Notes: generated by a model not told the origin, from the sequence alone. A stretch of DNA of 64,000 bases from Devosia sp. (GCF_017744655.1 NZ_JAGIAW010000003.1:186001-250000), one strand, 5' to 3'; positions 8,415 through 20,709 are shown, counted from the stretch's first letter. A program made the numbers and translations.

Positions 8415-9344
8415 TTAGCCGCGCGGATGTGCCTTGGCATAGCTTTCCATCAGGCGTTCGGTGTCGACGGCGGTATAGATTTGCGTGGTGGAAAGGCTCG
8501 CATGGCCGAGCAATTCCTGGATGGCGCGCAGGTCGCCGCCTTTTCCCAAGAGGTGCGTCGCAAAGGAGTGGCGCAGCGCATGTGGTGTCGCCGAGGGCGG
8601 CAGGCCAAGGGCAGAGCGCAGCGACTCCATGCGCTTCTGGATTAGTCGCGGGGACAGCACCCCGCCGCGCACGCCGCGAAACAGCGGGTCTTCGGGCCAG
8701 AGCTTGAAGGGGCTGAGTTTGAGGTATTCTTCGATCGCCTGCCGCACCGGAGAAATCAGCGGCACCATGCGAATCTTGCCGCCCTTGCCGGTGACCCGCA
8801 GCACGTCGCTTTCAAGATCGCCCTTGGTGAGAGCTAAGGCCTCGGAAATACGCAGGCCCGCGCCATAGCAGAGCGAAATGACCGCCATGTCGCGTGCGGC
8901 GACCCACGGTTGCTCTTCCATTTCATCGACCGCGGCAATGGTCTTTTTTGCCTCGATCACCGTGAGGGCCTTCGGCAGCGAGCGTGGAATTTTGGGTGTG
9001 CGAATGGCGTTAAAAGCTTCGGTCGCCAGCACGCCTTCGCGCTCCAGAAAAGCAAAGAAGTTCTTGAGGGCCGAAAGCACGCGCGCCAGCGAGCGGGAGC
9101 CGAGGCTTTCTTCCCGGCGCTGCGCCATGAAGGCCCTGACATCGGCGGCGCGCAGCTCTTTGAGCGATTGCAGCGTGATCGGCCCGCCCATATGGCCGGC
9201 CAAAAAACTCATGAACTGGCTGAGGTCGCGGCTATAGGCTTCAAGAGTCTTGTCGGCCAGGCGTTTCACCGATCCCAGTTCGCGCATCCAGAGCGCGATC
9301 TGGGATTGGATAAAGGCATCGGTGGCAAAGGCGCTGTCGGTCAT
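8415..9344 (-). CDS. xerC: Tyrosine recombinase XerC
   Basis: This 309-residue recombinase, with XerD, resolves chromosome dimers at dif at the division septum. The N-terminal SAM-like core-binding domain spans about 15-105 and the catalytic domain 120-305. Catalytic residues are visible: R165 (GLRISEAL), the beta-hairpin lysine in TGKGGK, H255 and R258 (HALRHSFATHLL), H281 (LGHASLSTTQIY) and the nucleophile Y290. Length and motifs are those of housekeeping XerC rather than of a phage or island integrase. It is transcribed away from priA. Confidence 0.93.
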   Translation of the reverse strand: MTDSAFATDAFIQSQIALWMRELGSVKRLADKTLEAYSRDLSQFMSFLAGHMGGPITLQSLKELRAADVRAFMAQRREESLGSRSLARVLSALKNFFAFLEREGVLATEAFNAIRTPKIPRSLPKALTVIEAKKTIAAVDEMEEQPWVAARDMAVISLCYGAGLRISEALALTKGDLESDVLRVTGKGGKIRMVPLISPVRQAIEEYLKLSPFKLWPEDPLFRGVRGGVLSPRLIQKRMESLRSALGLPPSATPHALRHSFATHLLGKGGDLRAIQELLGHASLSTTQIYTAVDTERLMESYAKAHPRG

Positions 9345-9382
9345 GGGCAGAGTCTATATCGGTTGGGTTACCGATCTCTAGC

Positions 9383-9559
9383 TTAGGCGTGCCAGCGCGA
9401 TTCCTCGGATTGCGGTGGCAGACCGACATCGCTCCGCAGCCGCGACGGTACGGGCAGGCGGCGAGGCCGGGCCACGTTGATCAGCCAGTCGTAAAGGCTG
9501 GCATTGCGGGCGATGGCGACGAGATCGCCGGGGTCACGCCGATTTTCACTTCCAATCAT
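9383..9559 (-). CDS. Small hypothetical protein
   Basis: This is a 58-residue frame starting MIGSENRRDPGDLVAIARNA and ending in a Pro/Arg-rich tail with RLRSDVGLPP. It has an excellent Shine-Dalgarno (AGGAGG, then ACGTG, then ATG), which decides the start over the in-frame codon at 9592. The RLRSDVGLPP tail is reminiscent of the DxGL motif of small DUF1127 proteins, but the arginine-rich core of that family is missing. Function unknown. It lies between xerC and the divergent priA. Confidence 0.55.
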   Translation of the reverse strand: MIGSENRRDPGDLVAIARNASLYDWLINVARPRRLPVPSRLRSDVGLPPQSEESRWHA

Positions 9560-9684
9560 CACGTCCTCCTGTTCTTTTCCTCCCAAGAACATTAAGTGAA
9601 CGCAGTGACAGGGTCTGTCAGCATGGCGAGACGGGTCGAATCGCTTGCAATTCCCTGGGTCCGATGCGAACCGAACGGGCAGAG

Positions 9685-11853
9685 ATGCAGACGCGGATGG
9701 ACATTGTTGCTGTGATGGTCGGGGTCGCCGTTGACGGCCCCTATAGCTATCGCGTGCCCGAACACATGGTGGTCGAGCGCGGCTCCATTGTCGCCGTGCC
9801 GCTGGGGCCTCGTCTCATCCTCGGCGTCGTCTGGGGCGCACCCAAGGACAATATCGCCCATAACCGCCTGCGCGACGTGGTCCAGGTTTTTGACGTGCCG
9901 CCGCTCTCCGAAGAGCTGCTGCGGCTGGTCGAATGGGTCGCAAGATACACGATCACGGCGCCCGGGCAGGTCTTGCGTGGCGTATTGCGCTCGCCCGAAG
10001 CGCTTGATGCACCAAAGCCGGTCACTGCCTATCGCCGCACCGGAATCGAACCCGAAAAGCTGACGCCGGCTCGCCTTCGCGTGCTCGACGCGCTGATGGA
10101 CGACATGGCCTGGCCCAAGCCGGCCTTGGTCGGCGCCACGGGTGTCTCTACGTCTGTCATCGATGGTCTCGAACGGGCAGGGGCGCTCGAAAAACTCGAA
10201 ATCCCGGCCCCGCCCGTAGTCATGCCGCCCGATCCCGACGGGACGCCATCAAAACTCAATGCCGAGCAGCAGGCCGCGCTCGACAATATTTTGGTCCTCG
10301 ATCCACACCGGTTCGGCGTCGCCCTTCTCGATGGCGTCACCGGCGGCGGCAAGACCGAAGTGTTTTTCGAGGCGGTGGCCGATACCCTCCGTGCCGGCCG
10401 GCAGGCGCTGATCCTCCTGCCCGAAATCGCGCTGACCAATACCTTTATCGACCGGTTCACCCGCCGCTTTGGCACGCGCCCTGCCGAATGGCATTCCGAC
10501 ATGACGCCGGTGCAGCGCTCAAAAGTCTGGCGCGGTGTGCTGGAGGGGACCGTGCGCGCCGTCGTCGGCGCCCGTTCGGCGCTGTTTTTGCCGTTTCGCG
10601 AACTGGGCCTGCTCGTTCTCGATGAAGAGCATGACGGCGCCTACAAACAGTCTGAAGGTTTTACCTATCACGCCCGCGACATGGCGGTGGTGCGGGCCCA
10701 ATTCTCTCAGGCCCGCGTTGTGCTGTCTTCCGCGACGCCCTCGGTCGAATCGCGAAACAATGCCAATCAGGGACGCTATGCGCATGTGCGGCTCGAAAGC
10801 CGCTTTGCCGCAGCGGCCATGCCCGACATTACCGCCATCGACATGCGCGTGGACGGGCCGGAAAAAGGCTCATGGATCGCGCCGATCCTCGCCCGCGAGG
10901 TTTTTGCCGCGCTCGATCGCGGCGAACAGGCGCTGCTCTTCCTCAATCGCCGCGGCTATGCCCCACTCACCCTCTGCAATGCCTGCGGCCACCAGTACAA
11001 ATGCCCGGATTGCTCGTCCTGGATGGTCGAGCATCGGTTCCGTGGCGTCCTCATGTGCCACCACTGCGGCCACGAAGTGCGCACGCCAAAACACTGTAGC
11101 GAATGCGGGCAGGTGGACAGTCTCGTGCCGGTTGGTCCGGGCATCGAGCGCGTCGCTGAGGAGGCGGCAGTCCGCTTCCCCGATGCCCGCCGCGTGCTTC
11201 TTTCTACCGATATGGGCAGCCACGCCCAGTTGCGTGAACGCTTTGCCGAGGTCGAGCGGGGAGAATATGATCTCATCATCGGCACACAGCTCGTCTCCAA
11301 AGGCCACCACTTTGAGAAGCTCTCGGTGGTCGGCGTGCTCGATGCCGATCTGGGCCTGGCTCATGGCGATCCGCGCGCGGCGGAAAAAACCTTCCAGATT
11401 CTGACCCAGGTCGCCGGCCGCGCCGGTCGCGCCTCTCGTCACGGCAAGGCATTTTTGCAGACCTACCATCCCGACCATCCGGTGATGAAAGCCATGGTTT
11501 CAGGCGATCGCGAGGCTTTTTACGCGCAGGAAATTTTGGCGCGGGAAGCCGGCGGCATGCCGCCCTTTGGGCGTCTCGCAGCCTTGATCGTCTCGGCCAA
11601 TGACCATGACAATGCCACCAATTTTGCCCGCCTGCTGCTTTCTGCAGCGCCCATGGCCGATGGTGTCAGGCTGTTCGGTCCCGCCGATGCGCCCGTCGCC
11701 ATGATCCGCGGCCGGCACCGGGTGCGGCTCCTCGCGCAATCGGGCAAGGATTTTGACCTTTCCGGCTATGTCCGCTTCTGGCTTTCAAGCGCCGAAAAGC
11801 CCAAGGGCGACCTCAAAATTCAGGTCGATATCGACCCCATGAGTTTCATGTAG
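9685..11853 (+). CDS. priA: Primosomal protein N' (replication restart helicase)
   Basis: This DEAH/DEEH-type 3'-5' helicase recognises stalled forks and reloads the replisome. The frame shows an N-terminal DNA-binding region (VDGPYSYRVPEHM..GSIVAVPLG), Walker A GVTGGGKTEV, Walker B DEEH, and SATPSVES. Between the helicase lobes is a zinc-binding insert with eight cysteines (CNACGHQYKCPDCS, CHHCGHE, CSECG). The C-terminal lobe has IGTQLVSKGHHF and QVAGRAGR. The start is uncertain: candidates are 9664, 9685 and 9697; 9685 gives about 722 residues. It is immediately upstream of the ATP synthase operon. Confidence 0.93.
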   Translation: MQTRMDIVAVMVGVAVDGPYSYRVPEHMVVERGSIVAVPLGPRLILGVVWGAPKDNIAHNRLRDVVQVFDVPPLSEELLRLVEWVARYTITAPGQVLRGVLRSPEALDAPKPVTAYRRTGIEPEKLTPARLRVLDALMDDMAWPKPALVGATGVSTSVIDGLERAGALEKLEIPAPPVVMPPDPDGTPSKLNAEQQAALDNILVLDPHRFGVALLDGVTGGGKTEVFFEAVADTLRAGRQALILLPEIALTNTFIDRFTRRFGTRPAEWHSDMTPVQRSKVWRGVLEGTVRAVVGARSALFLPFRELGLLVLDEEHDGAYKQSEGFTYHARDMAVVRAQFSQARVVLSSATPSVESRNNANQGRYAHVRLESRFAAAAMPDITAIDMRVDGPEKGSWIAPILAREVFAALDRGEQALLFLNRRGYAPLTLCNACGHQYKCPDCSSWMVEHRFRGVLMCHHCGHEVRTPKHCSECGQVDSLVPVGPGIERVAEEAAVRFPDARRVLLSTDMGSHAQLRERFAEVERGEYDLIIGTQLVSKGHHFEKLSVVGVLDADLGLAHGDPRAAEKTFQILTQVAGRAGRASRHGKAFLQTYHPDHPVMKAMVSGDREAFYAQEILAREAGGMPPFGRLAALIVSANDHDNATNFARLLLSAAPMADGVRLFGPADAPVAMIRGRHRVRLLAQSGKDFDLSGYVRFWLSSAEKPKGDLKIQVDIDPMSFM

Positions 11854-11873
11854 CCGGTCGCCTGAAAAAGCCC

Positions 11874-11892
11874 GCTTGTCCCCATGACAAGC
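11874..11892 (+). terminator. Stem-loop after priA
   Basis: GCTTGTC-CCCAT-GACAAGC is a perfect 7-bp stem starting 21 bases after the priA stop. There is no T-run, so it is either a weak or factor-dependent terminator or an mRNA-stabilising hairpin. Confidence 0.4.
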
Positions 11893-12090
11893 CTGCGACA
11901 TTTTCGCCGCAATCGAATCGTGCCACCCAGCCTTGCAAGGCCCGCTTGGCTTGTGTTAGAGCGAGCCCGACTTGAAGGGGTCCTGCGGGGGGTAGTCCGA
12001 CTGGGGCCTCATTTCCGGACACGTTCAAAGCGTTGAATAAGCCGACCTGATCAAGTTCAGGGAACGGCAACATAAGAGGGTGAAGCGACA

Positions 12091-12650
12091 TTGGCAGCGC
12101 AGAATTCAGTGCTTACCCAGATCGCGCGGCCATATGCGTCGGCGCTGTTTGACCTCGCTCAGAGCGAGAATCAGCTGGCCTCGGTCGAAACCGGCCTTTC
12201 CGATATTTCCCGCCTCATCGGCGAAAGCGACGATTTCTCGCGCTACCTGCACTCGCCGGTCATTTCGGGTGACGTGAAGGCTGCAGCGCTCGACGCGATC
12301 CTGAATAAGGCCCAGGTCAACCCGCTGGTTGCCAATTTCCTGCGCCTTGTGGCCAAGAATGGTCGCCTCTTCGCGCTCGACAATATCATTGTCGGTTTCC
12401 GCGAGCTGGCCGCTGCGGCCCGTGGCGAAACCACTGCCGAAGTGACTTCGGCAACCCCGCTGACGGCGGACCAGGTTGCGGCCCTGAGCAACACGCTCAA
12501 GACCAAGCTCGGTAAAACCGTCACGCTCAACCAGTTTGTCGATCCCTCGCTGATCGGCGGCCTTCAGGTGAAGGTCGGCAGCCAGATGATCGATTCTTCA
12601 ATCAAGACAAAACTCGCTGCGATGAAGATCGCCATGAAAGAGGTCGGATA

Positions 12651-12651
<1 letters not shown>
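12091..12651 (+). CDS. atpH: ATP synthase F1 delta subunit
   Basis: This 186-residue delta subunit (OSCP) links the top of the F1 alpha3-beta3 ring to the peripheral stalk. N-terminal helical domain ([18 protein letters not shown]), a central [16 protein letters not shown] and C-terminal [28 protein letters not shown] match the family over full length. Translation apparently starts at a TTG (12091), with AAGAGGG upstream; no ATG is placed suitably. Its stop codon overlaps the ATG of atpA (TAATG). It is the first gene of atpHAGDC; the F0 genes are elsewhere, as usual in alphaproteobacteria. Confidence 0.93.
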
Positions 12652-14186
<1,535 letters not shown>

Positions 14187-14208
14187 GCCCTGAAGGAGAC
14201 GACAGGCA

Positions 14209-15096
14209 ATGCCGTCGCTAAAGGATCTTAAGAACCGGATCGACTCGGTCAAGTCGACGCAGAAGATCACCAAGGCCATGCAGATGGTTGCGGCGGCTAA
14301 GCTCCGCCGTGCCCAGGATGCAGCCGAAGCGGCCCGTCCCTATGCCGAGCGCATGGGTTCGGTGCTGGCGAGTCTGGCTGCCGTCTATGACGGCCAGTCC
14401 GATGCTCCCGTCCTTTTGGGCGGCAATGGCAAGGATCAGGCCCATCTTCTGATCGTGGCGACTGGCGAGCGCGGGCTTGCTGGTGGTTTCAACTCTTCGA
14501 TCGCGCGTCTGGCGCGCGATCATGCCAACAAGCTCATCGCTGCCGGCAAGACCGTCAAGTTCCTGACCGTCGGCCGCAAGGGTAACGATATCCTCAAGCG
14601 CCAGTTCGCAGACAAGATCATCGAGACCGTCAGCTATCGCGAAGTCAAGAATATCGGCTTTGCGCAGGCCAGCGAGATCAGCCACAAGGTCCAAGCCCTG
14701 TTTGCTGCCGGCGAATTTGACGTGGCAACCCTGTTCTATGCCAAGTTCAACTCGGTGATCAGCCAGGAGCCGACGGCCATCCAGATCATCCCGGCCAAGA
14801 TCGAACGTGTGGAAGGTCAGGGCGAAGCCGCGGCCTCTACCGTGATCTACGAATACGAGCCGAGCGAAGAGGCAATCGTTGAAGACCTGCTGCCGCGCAA
14901 TATCAGCGTGCAGGTGTTCCGCGCCATGCTCGAAAACAGCGCCTCGTTCTACGGCGCGCAGATGTCCGCCATGGACAATGCGACCCGCAACGCCGGCGAA
15001 ATGATCGGAAAGCTGCAGCTGAGCTATAATCGCCAGCGTCAGGCCCAGATCACCAAAGAACTCATCGAAATCATTTCTGGCGCGGAAGCGCTCTAA
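14209..15096 (+). CDS. atpG: ATP synthase F1 gamma subunit
   Basis: This 295-residue central rotor shaft couples proton flow to conformational change in the beta subunits. N-terminal helix [36 protein letters not shown] and C-terminal [25 protein letters not shown] form the coiled coil; the sequence ends with the conserved [20 protein letters not shown]. It starts 22 bases after atpA behind AAGGAGACG, a strong ribosome site. Confidence 0.97.
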   Translation: MPSLKDLKNRIDSVKSTQKITKAMQMVAAAKLRRAQDAAEAARPYAERMGSVLASLAAVYDGQSDAPVLLGGNGKDQAHLLIVATGERGLAGGFNSSIARLARDHANKLIAAGKTVKFLTVGRKGNDILKRQFADKIIETVSYREVKNIGFAQASEISHKVQALFAAGEFDVATLFYAKFNSVISQEPTAIQIIPAKIERVEGQGEAAASTVIYEYEPSEEAIVEDLLPRNISVQVFRAMLENSASFYGAQMSAMDNATRNAGEMIGKLQLSYNRQRQAQITKELIEIISGAEAL

Positions 15097-16557
<1,461 letters not shown>

Positions 16558-16568
16558 TTTTGCAACTT

Positions 16569-16592
16569 GGGCCTGCCGTTCGCGGCGGGCCC
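16569..16592 (+). terminator. 10-bp GC hairpin with TTCG loop between atpD and atpC
   Basis: GGGCCTGCCG-TTCG-CGGCGGGCCC is a fully paired 10-bp stem (one G-T) closed by a TTCG tetraloop, 12 bases after the atpD stop. No T-run follows directly, so it is more likely an mRNA 3'-end stabiliser or attenuator than a full terminator. Confidence 0.6.
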
Positions 16593-16602
16593 AGCGCCTA
16601 AG

Positions 16603-16621
16603 CCCGATCCTGTCGGGTTTT
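16603..16621 (+). terminator. Second hairpin with T-run before atpC
   Basis: CCCGA-TCCTG-TCGGG is followed by TTTT, a short terminator-like element 22 bases before the atpC ATG. With the preceding hairpin it could reduce epsilon expression relative to beta. Confidence 0.5.
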
Positions 16622-16642
16622 CTCCGCTAAGGGACCAAAAAA

Positions 16643-17065
16643 ATGGCTGAAGGCCTCAAGATCGAGATCGTGTCGCCCGAACGTCTGCTGGTTTCGCAGA
16701 CCGTGCAGTCGGTCAGCGTGCCGGGCACCGAGGGCTATTTCACGGTCATGGCGGACCATGCGCCCTTCATGACCACGCTGCGTCCTGGCTTCATCACCGT
16801 GACCGGCGACAATTCCGCTGAAATTTTCTTCGTGCGCGGCGGCTTTGCCGACGTCTCGCCCACCGGCCTGACGATCCTTGCCGAAGAATCCGTACCCTTC
16901 ACCGAGTTCGACCACTCGGACCTGCAGGCGCAGATCAAGGCTGCCGAGGAAGAGCTGGCCCGGGCCGAAACGCCTGAGGACAAGTCCTATGCCCAACAGT
17001 TCGTCAGCGCCCTGCTGAACCTGGCGCTCGAAGCCCAGCAGCTCAATGAAGGTCACGTTCATTAA
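16643..17065 (+). CDS. atpC: ATP synthase F1 epsilon subunit
   Basis: This 140-residue epsilon subunit binds gamma at the foot of the rotor and inhibits ATP hydrolysis. The N-terminal beta-sandwich (LKIEIVSPERLLVSQTVQSV, MADHAPFMTTLRPGFI) is well conserved, followed by a C-terminal helical region that is diverged and short. The ATG at 16643 has AAGGGACC upstream. It is the last gene of the operon and is followed by a strong terminator. Confidence 0.94.
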   Translation: MAEGLKIEIVSPERLLVSQTVQSVSVPGTEGYFTVMADHAPFMTTLRPGFITVTGDNSAEIFFVRGGFADVSPTGLTILAEESVPFTEFDHSDLQAQIKAAEEELARAETPEDKSYAQQFVSALLNLALEAQQLNEGHVH

Positions 17066-17092
17066 GCCTCGGGCTCTGCCCAAAGTTCTTTG

Positions 17093-17130
17093 AAAAGGCC
17101 GCTCCCGCGAGGGGGTGGCCTTTTGTTTTG
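17093..17130 (+). terminator. Rho-independent terminator of atpHAGDC
   Basis: AAAAGGCC and GGCCTTTT form the stem, with an inner CTCCC/GGGGG pairing, followed by GTTTTGG. It begins 28 bases after the atpC stop. Confidence 0.8.
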
Positions 17131-17268
17131 GCCGCCGCGGACCGTGCCTAGAAATTGAGCAAGTTATTGGTGTTGCGCGGTTTTGATCCTGCGGCAAACT
17201 TCAATTAACGTTTCTGCCTCAGTCTTTCGGCAACGCGGCGTTGGGACGCCGGTGTTTCGGGGACACAC

Positions 17269-19422
17269 ATGCTTTCCATCCTCAGCCATCTGCGCTTGAC
17301 CGTGGTCATCGCGGCCATGTCGATCATCGGCATTCTCCTTGCCGGCGTCACCATTCTGGGCGCTCTGTTCGTCACCCTCTCCGGTACGGTCAGCAGCGAT
17401 GCGCATGACGCCATCCGCTCGTCGACGCGCATTGCCGCGCAAATCTTTCAGGTCAACCTGCCCAATCTCGAAGTGGTCGTGGACGCGACCGGCAATGTCG
17501 AGGCGTTGACCGGCCGCAGCATGCCCCGCTTCCGCACCAATGATATGATCGATGCCATCGCCGGCGTCGCCGGGCAGCATGTCGCCATCTATGTGCTCGA
17601 TCCCGAACAGTCGCCGGATTTTCTCGTCGGTACGACCAGTCTCACCAATGCGGCGGGCGAACGCCTGGTTGACCAACCTATCACGGCGGGTTCGCCCATC
17701 CATGCAGCGCTTGTGGCCAACGGTTCGTTTACGACCGATGGCGACATCGCGGGCGAAGGCTACTTTCTCCGCTATCAGCCCATTGCCAAGGAAGACGGCA
17801 CGGTCATCGGCGCCCTGATGGTAGCCGTGGCCCGGGCGCCGATCGAAGCGGTGCTCAATCGCTCCATGCTGGTGCTGTCGGGCATCGTGGCGCTGGCGGT
17901 GCTGGTGCTCGGCCTGACTGCCTTTCTGGTCTCTCGCGCCATTACCAAGCCGATTCCGCGGCTTTCTGAAGCCATGGCCGCCATTGCCGAAGGCGATCTC
18001 GACCACGCCATTCCCTATCTCGAAAACGGCAATGAACTTGGGCTGATGGCGCGCACGGTGGAAGTGTTCCGCAGCAATGCAGCGCAGAAGGCGGCGCTCG
18101 ACGCTCAGGCCCGGCAGCATCTGATCGAAGCTGCCGACCATACCGGCCAATTGCAGGCTATTTCGCGCTCGCAGATCGTCGTCGAGTTCAATCTCGACGG
18201 CACGGTGGCATCAGCGAACGAGAATTTTCTCAATCTCCTCGGCTATCGCCTCGACGAGATCGCCGGCAAGCCCAATGCGCTCTTCCTGTTCGATGCGACC
18301 CCGCAGAGCGAAAGCTACAAGCAGTTCTGGCGCGATCTCGCGGCTGGCGAGTTCAAGAGCGGCGAATATCGGCGGCGTTCGCGTGATGGGCGCGAAGTCT
18401 GGATCCAGAGCACTTTTACACCGATCTGCGATGATGCCGGCCAAGCCTATAAAATCGTGCAGTTCGCAACCGATGTCACCGCGCGAAAGCAGTCCGTCGC
18501 GGCGCTCGGTGCCGGCCTGAAACAGCTCGCCGATGGCGATCTGACCGGCGGCATCGCGACGCCCTTCCCCGCCGAATTCGAAGACCTGCGTCTCGCGCTC
18601 AATGGAACGGTCGAGCGCTTCGCCGATGTCATGCAGCAATTGCAGATGACGGCAAAGTCGTTGCGCGTCGCCGGCGGCGAATTGCTGAGCGGGGCCAATG
18701 ATCTCTCCGACCGCACGACGCGCCAAGCCGCAACCATCGAGCAGACGTCCGCCGCCATGGAAGCGCTGGCCGGTACGGTGGTCCAAAATGCCGGCCGCGC
18801 CGAAGAGGCCGCGCATCAGACCGCCTCCGTCGCCACGGTGGCCCAGCAAAGCGGTACGGTGATGAGCGAAGCGACTGAGGCCATGCACCGCATCACCCAC
18901 TCGTCCGGCCAGATCGCCAATATCATCGGGCTGATCGACGATATTGCCTTCCAGACCAATCTGCTTGCCCTCAACGCTTCGGTGGAAGCCGCGCGGGCCG
19001 GCGAGGCGGGCAAGGGCTTTGCCGTGGTTGCCGTCGAAGTCCGGCGTCTCGCCCAATCGACGGCCCAAGCTTCATCCGAGGTCAAGCAATTGGTTGAAAA
19101 GAGCGGCAGCGAGGTGAAAAGCGGCGAGGAACTGGTGGCAGCGGCGGGCAACAAGCTGATGCAGATGCTCGATGTGATGCAGCAGAATACCGAACTCGTC
19201 GGCGCCATCGCCCGCGCCAGCCGCGAACAGGCGGCCGCCATCCGCGAGGTCACTTCGTCCATTCACACGCTCGACGAAGTCACCCAGCACAATGCGGCCC
19301 TGGTGCAGGAAACCCATGCCGCCATCGAGCAGACCGAGGCCCAGACCCAAGCCCTCGATCGCATCGTCGATATTTTTCAACTGCAGGAGTCCGGACCGTC
19401 CCGCGTTCGCAACGCGGCCTGA
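17269..19422 (+). CDS. Methyl-accepting chemotaxis protein with periplasmic sensor, HAMP and PAS
   Basis: This 717-residue transducer has TM1 about 10-36, a periplasmic sensor resembling a single Cache domain (37-195), TM2 199-222 and HAMP 222-275. A cytoplasmic PAS domain follows (298-408: VVEFNLDGTVASANENFLNLLGY .. FTPICDDAGQ), then a second HAMP-like linker (410-460) and the methyl-accepting signalling domain to about 690. The hairpin tip IDDIAFQTNLLALNASVEAARAGEAGKGFAVVA contacts CheA/CheW. Input could come from both periplasm and cytoplasm. There is no C-terminal CheR/CheB-tethering pentapeptide. No chemotaxis genes are adjacent; it stands alone after the atp terminator. Confidence 0.92.
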   Translation: MLSILSHLRLTVVIAAMSIIGILLAGVTILGALFVTLSGTVSSDAHDAIRSSTRIAAQIFQVNLPNLEVVVDATGNVEALTGRSMPRFRTNDMIDAIAGVAGQHVAIYVLDPEQSPDFLVGTTSLTNAAGERLVDQPITAGSPIHAALVANGSFTTDGDIAGEGYFLRYQPIAKEDGTVIGALMVAVARAPIEAVLNRSMLVLSGIVALAVLVLGLTAFLVSRAITKPIPRLSEAMAAIAEGDLDHAIPYLENGNELGLMARTVEVFRSNAAQKAALDAQARQHLIEAADHTGQLQAISRSQIVVEFNLDGTVASANENFLNLLGYRLDEIAGKPNALFLFDATPQSESYKQFWRDLAAGEFKSGEYRRRSRDGREVWIQSTFTPICDDAGQAYKIVQFATDVTARKQSVAALGAGLKQLADGDLTGGIATPFPAEFEDLRLALNGTVERFADVMQQLQMTAKSLRVAGGELLSGANDLSDRTTRQAATIEQTSAAMEALAGTVVQNAGRAEEAAHQTASVATVAQQSGTVMSEATEAMHRITHSSGQIANIIGLIDDIAFQTNLLALNASVEAARAGEAGKGFAVVAVEVRRLAQSTAQASSEVKQLVEKSGSEVKSGEELVAAAGNKLMQMLDVMQQNTELVGAIARASREQAAAIREVTSSIHTLDEVTQHNAALVQETHAAIEQTEAQTQALDRIVDIFQLQESGPSRVRNAA

Positions 19423-19429
19423 TCAGGCC
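19416..19429. terminator. Palindrome spanning two convergent stop codons
   Basis: GGCCTGATCAGGCC is a perfect 14-bp palindrome. Its centre contains the TGA of the chemoreceptor gene and, on the other strand, the TGA of the racemase gene. There is no T-run. It could act as a minimal bidirectional structure or be coincidental. Confidence 0.35.
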
Positions 19430-20109
19430 AGCGCTGCGCTCACCAATGCGCGGGCATGCAGGTCCGTCGTATCGAAGACGGGCAGGGGGCTGACGGCATC
19501 GTCGATCAGCATGCCGATCTCGGTGCAGCCCAGAATGACCGCCTCGGCGCCCCGCGCGGCGAGGCGGGCAATGGCTTCAATATAGATCTTTCGCGACTCC
19601 TCGCGGACGATACCGCGGCAGAGTTCATCATAGATGATGCCGTTGAGATTGGTGCGATCCACTTCGGGAATAAGTGCGGTGAGGCCGCGCTGTTCCAGCC
19701 GCTCGCGATAAAAGCCCATTTCCATGGTGAAGCGCGTACCGAGAAGCCCCACCGTTTTGTAGCCATCGGCAAGCAGGGCATCGGCAGTCGGATCGGCAAT
19801 GTGCACGAAGGGGGCGTTTACGCCCTGCATCATTTGTTCGGCAACCAGATGCATGGTGTTGGTTGCAAGCCCGATCACCTCGGCGCCGGCCGCTTGCAGC
19901 CGCAGCGCCGAGCGGTTGAGCAGGGCGCCGGCCTCGTCCCATTTGCCCGCCGATTGCAGCTCGGCAATCGGCGCAAAATCGAGTGAATCCACCAGCACCG
20001 GCGCCGAATGCAGCCCACCGCGCCGCGCCGCCGTCTCCTGGTTGAGAATGCGATAATAGTGAGCCGTCGATTCCCAGCTCATGCCGCCGATAAGGCCAAT
20101 GGTCTTCAT
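19423..20109 (-). CDS. Aspartate/glutamate racemase family protein
   Basis: This 228-residue cofactor-independent racemase interconverts L- and D-Asp/Glu in the family. The N-terminal motif is GLIGGMSWESTAHYY. The usual first catalytic cysteine is replaced by threonine in LATNTMHL, while the second cysteine is kept in LGCTEIGML. This Thr/Cys pair is the arrangement reported for E. coli YgeA, an L-Asp/Glu-specific enzyme, so an L-specific or slow racemase is likely (inference). It follows rppH by 8 bases on the same strand. Confidence 0.85.
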   Translation of the reverse strand: MKTIGLIGGMSWESTAHYYRILNQETAARRGGLHSAPVLVDSLDFAPIAELQSAGKWDEAGALLNRSALRLQAAGAEVIGLATNTMHLVAEQMMQGVNAPFVHIADPTADALLADGYKTVGLLGTRFTMEMGFYRERLEQRGLTALIPEVDRTNLNGIIYDELCRGIVREESRKIYIEAIARLAARGAEAVILGCTEIGMLIDDAVSPLPVFDTTDLHARALVSAALA

Positions 20110-20117
20110 GGGTTCTT

Positions 20118-20651
20118 CTACGCGTGGGTAAAGCGTTGCGGGATGTCGATAAAGGCTTCGACAACCTTTTCATAGGCTTCGCGCTTGAACGGCACAATGA
20201 GGGACGGCGTGCGCGACAGGCGCTCCCAGCGCCAGGCGTCGAATTCGGCGTGAAACTTGCCGCCGCCAGGCGCGGCCACATCGATATCCCCATCGTTGCC
20301 GGTAAAGGCGAAGGCGAACCAGCGCTGGCGTTGCCCGCGGTATTTGCCCTTCAGCGCCTTGCCCAATTGCTCGTCGGGCAGGTCGTAATAGATCCATTCC
20401 GGGGCCTCGGCGAGGAGGCTGACGGACGAGATACTGGTTTCTTCATAGAGTTCGCGCAACGCGGCGCGCAGCGGGTCCTCTCCCGCATCGATCCCGCCCT
20501 GCGGCATCTGCCACGGCGCGTCATAGTCGGCCGATTTTTCCGGGTCGTCCGATTTGCGACGGCCGACAAAGACATTGCCCTCTGCATTGAATACGGCAAT
20601 ACCGACGCAGTCGCGATAGGGAAGGGATTCTCGGCTCGGAATAGAGGACAT
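20118..20651 (-). CDS. rppH: RNA pyrophosphohydrolase (Nudix)
   Basis: This 177-residue Nudix enzyme removes pyrophosphate from 5'-triphosphorylated mRNA and so starts RNase E-dependent decay. The Nudix box GGIDAGEDPLRAALRELYEETSI follows the typical PYRDCVGIAVFN and WQMPQGG. The conserved WIYYDLP and GKYRGQRQRWFAF are characteristic of RppH/IalA of alphaproteobacteria. It lies downstream of the polysaccharide deacetylase and upstream of the racemase, probably one transcript. Confidence 0.93.
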   Translation of the reverse strand: MSSIPSRESLPYRDCVGIAVFNAEGNVFVGRRKSDDPEKSADYDAPWQMPQGGIDAGEDPLRAALRELYEETSISSVSLLAEAPEWIYYDLPDEQLGKALKGKYRGQRQRWFAFAFTGNDGDIDVAAPGGGKFHAEFDAWRWERLSRTPSLIVPFKREAYEKVVEAFIDIPQRFTHA

Positions 20652-20709
20652 GGTTTTCGGTCAGTTCTGTTGGCGCCCAGCGGAGCAAAGCTAGCCAGTC
20701 TCTGAGACG

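Noticed and set aside
8415..9344. Tyrosine recombinase considered as integrase of a genomic island
   Set aside because: Length and motifs fit housekeeping XerC. It lies 25 kb from the tRNA-Ser boundary with core genes between.
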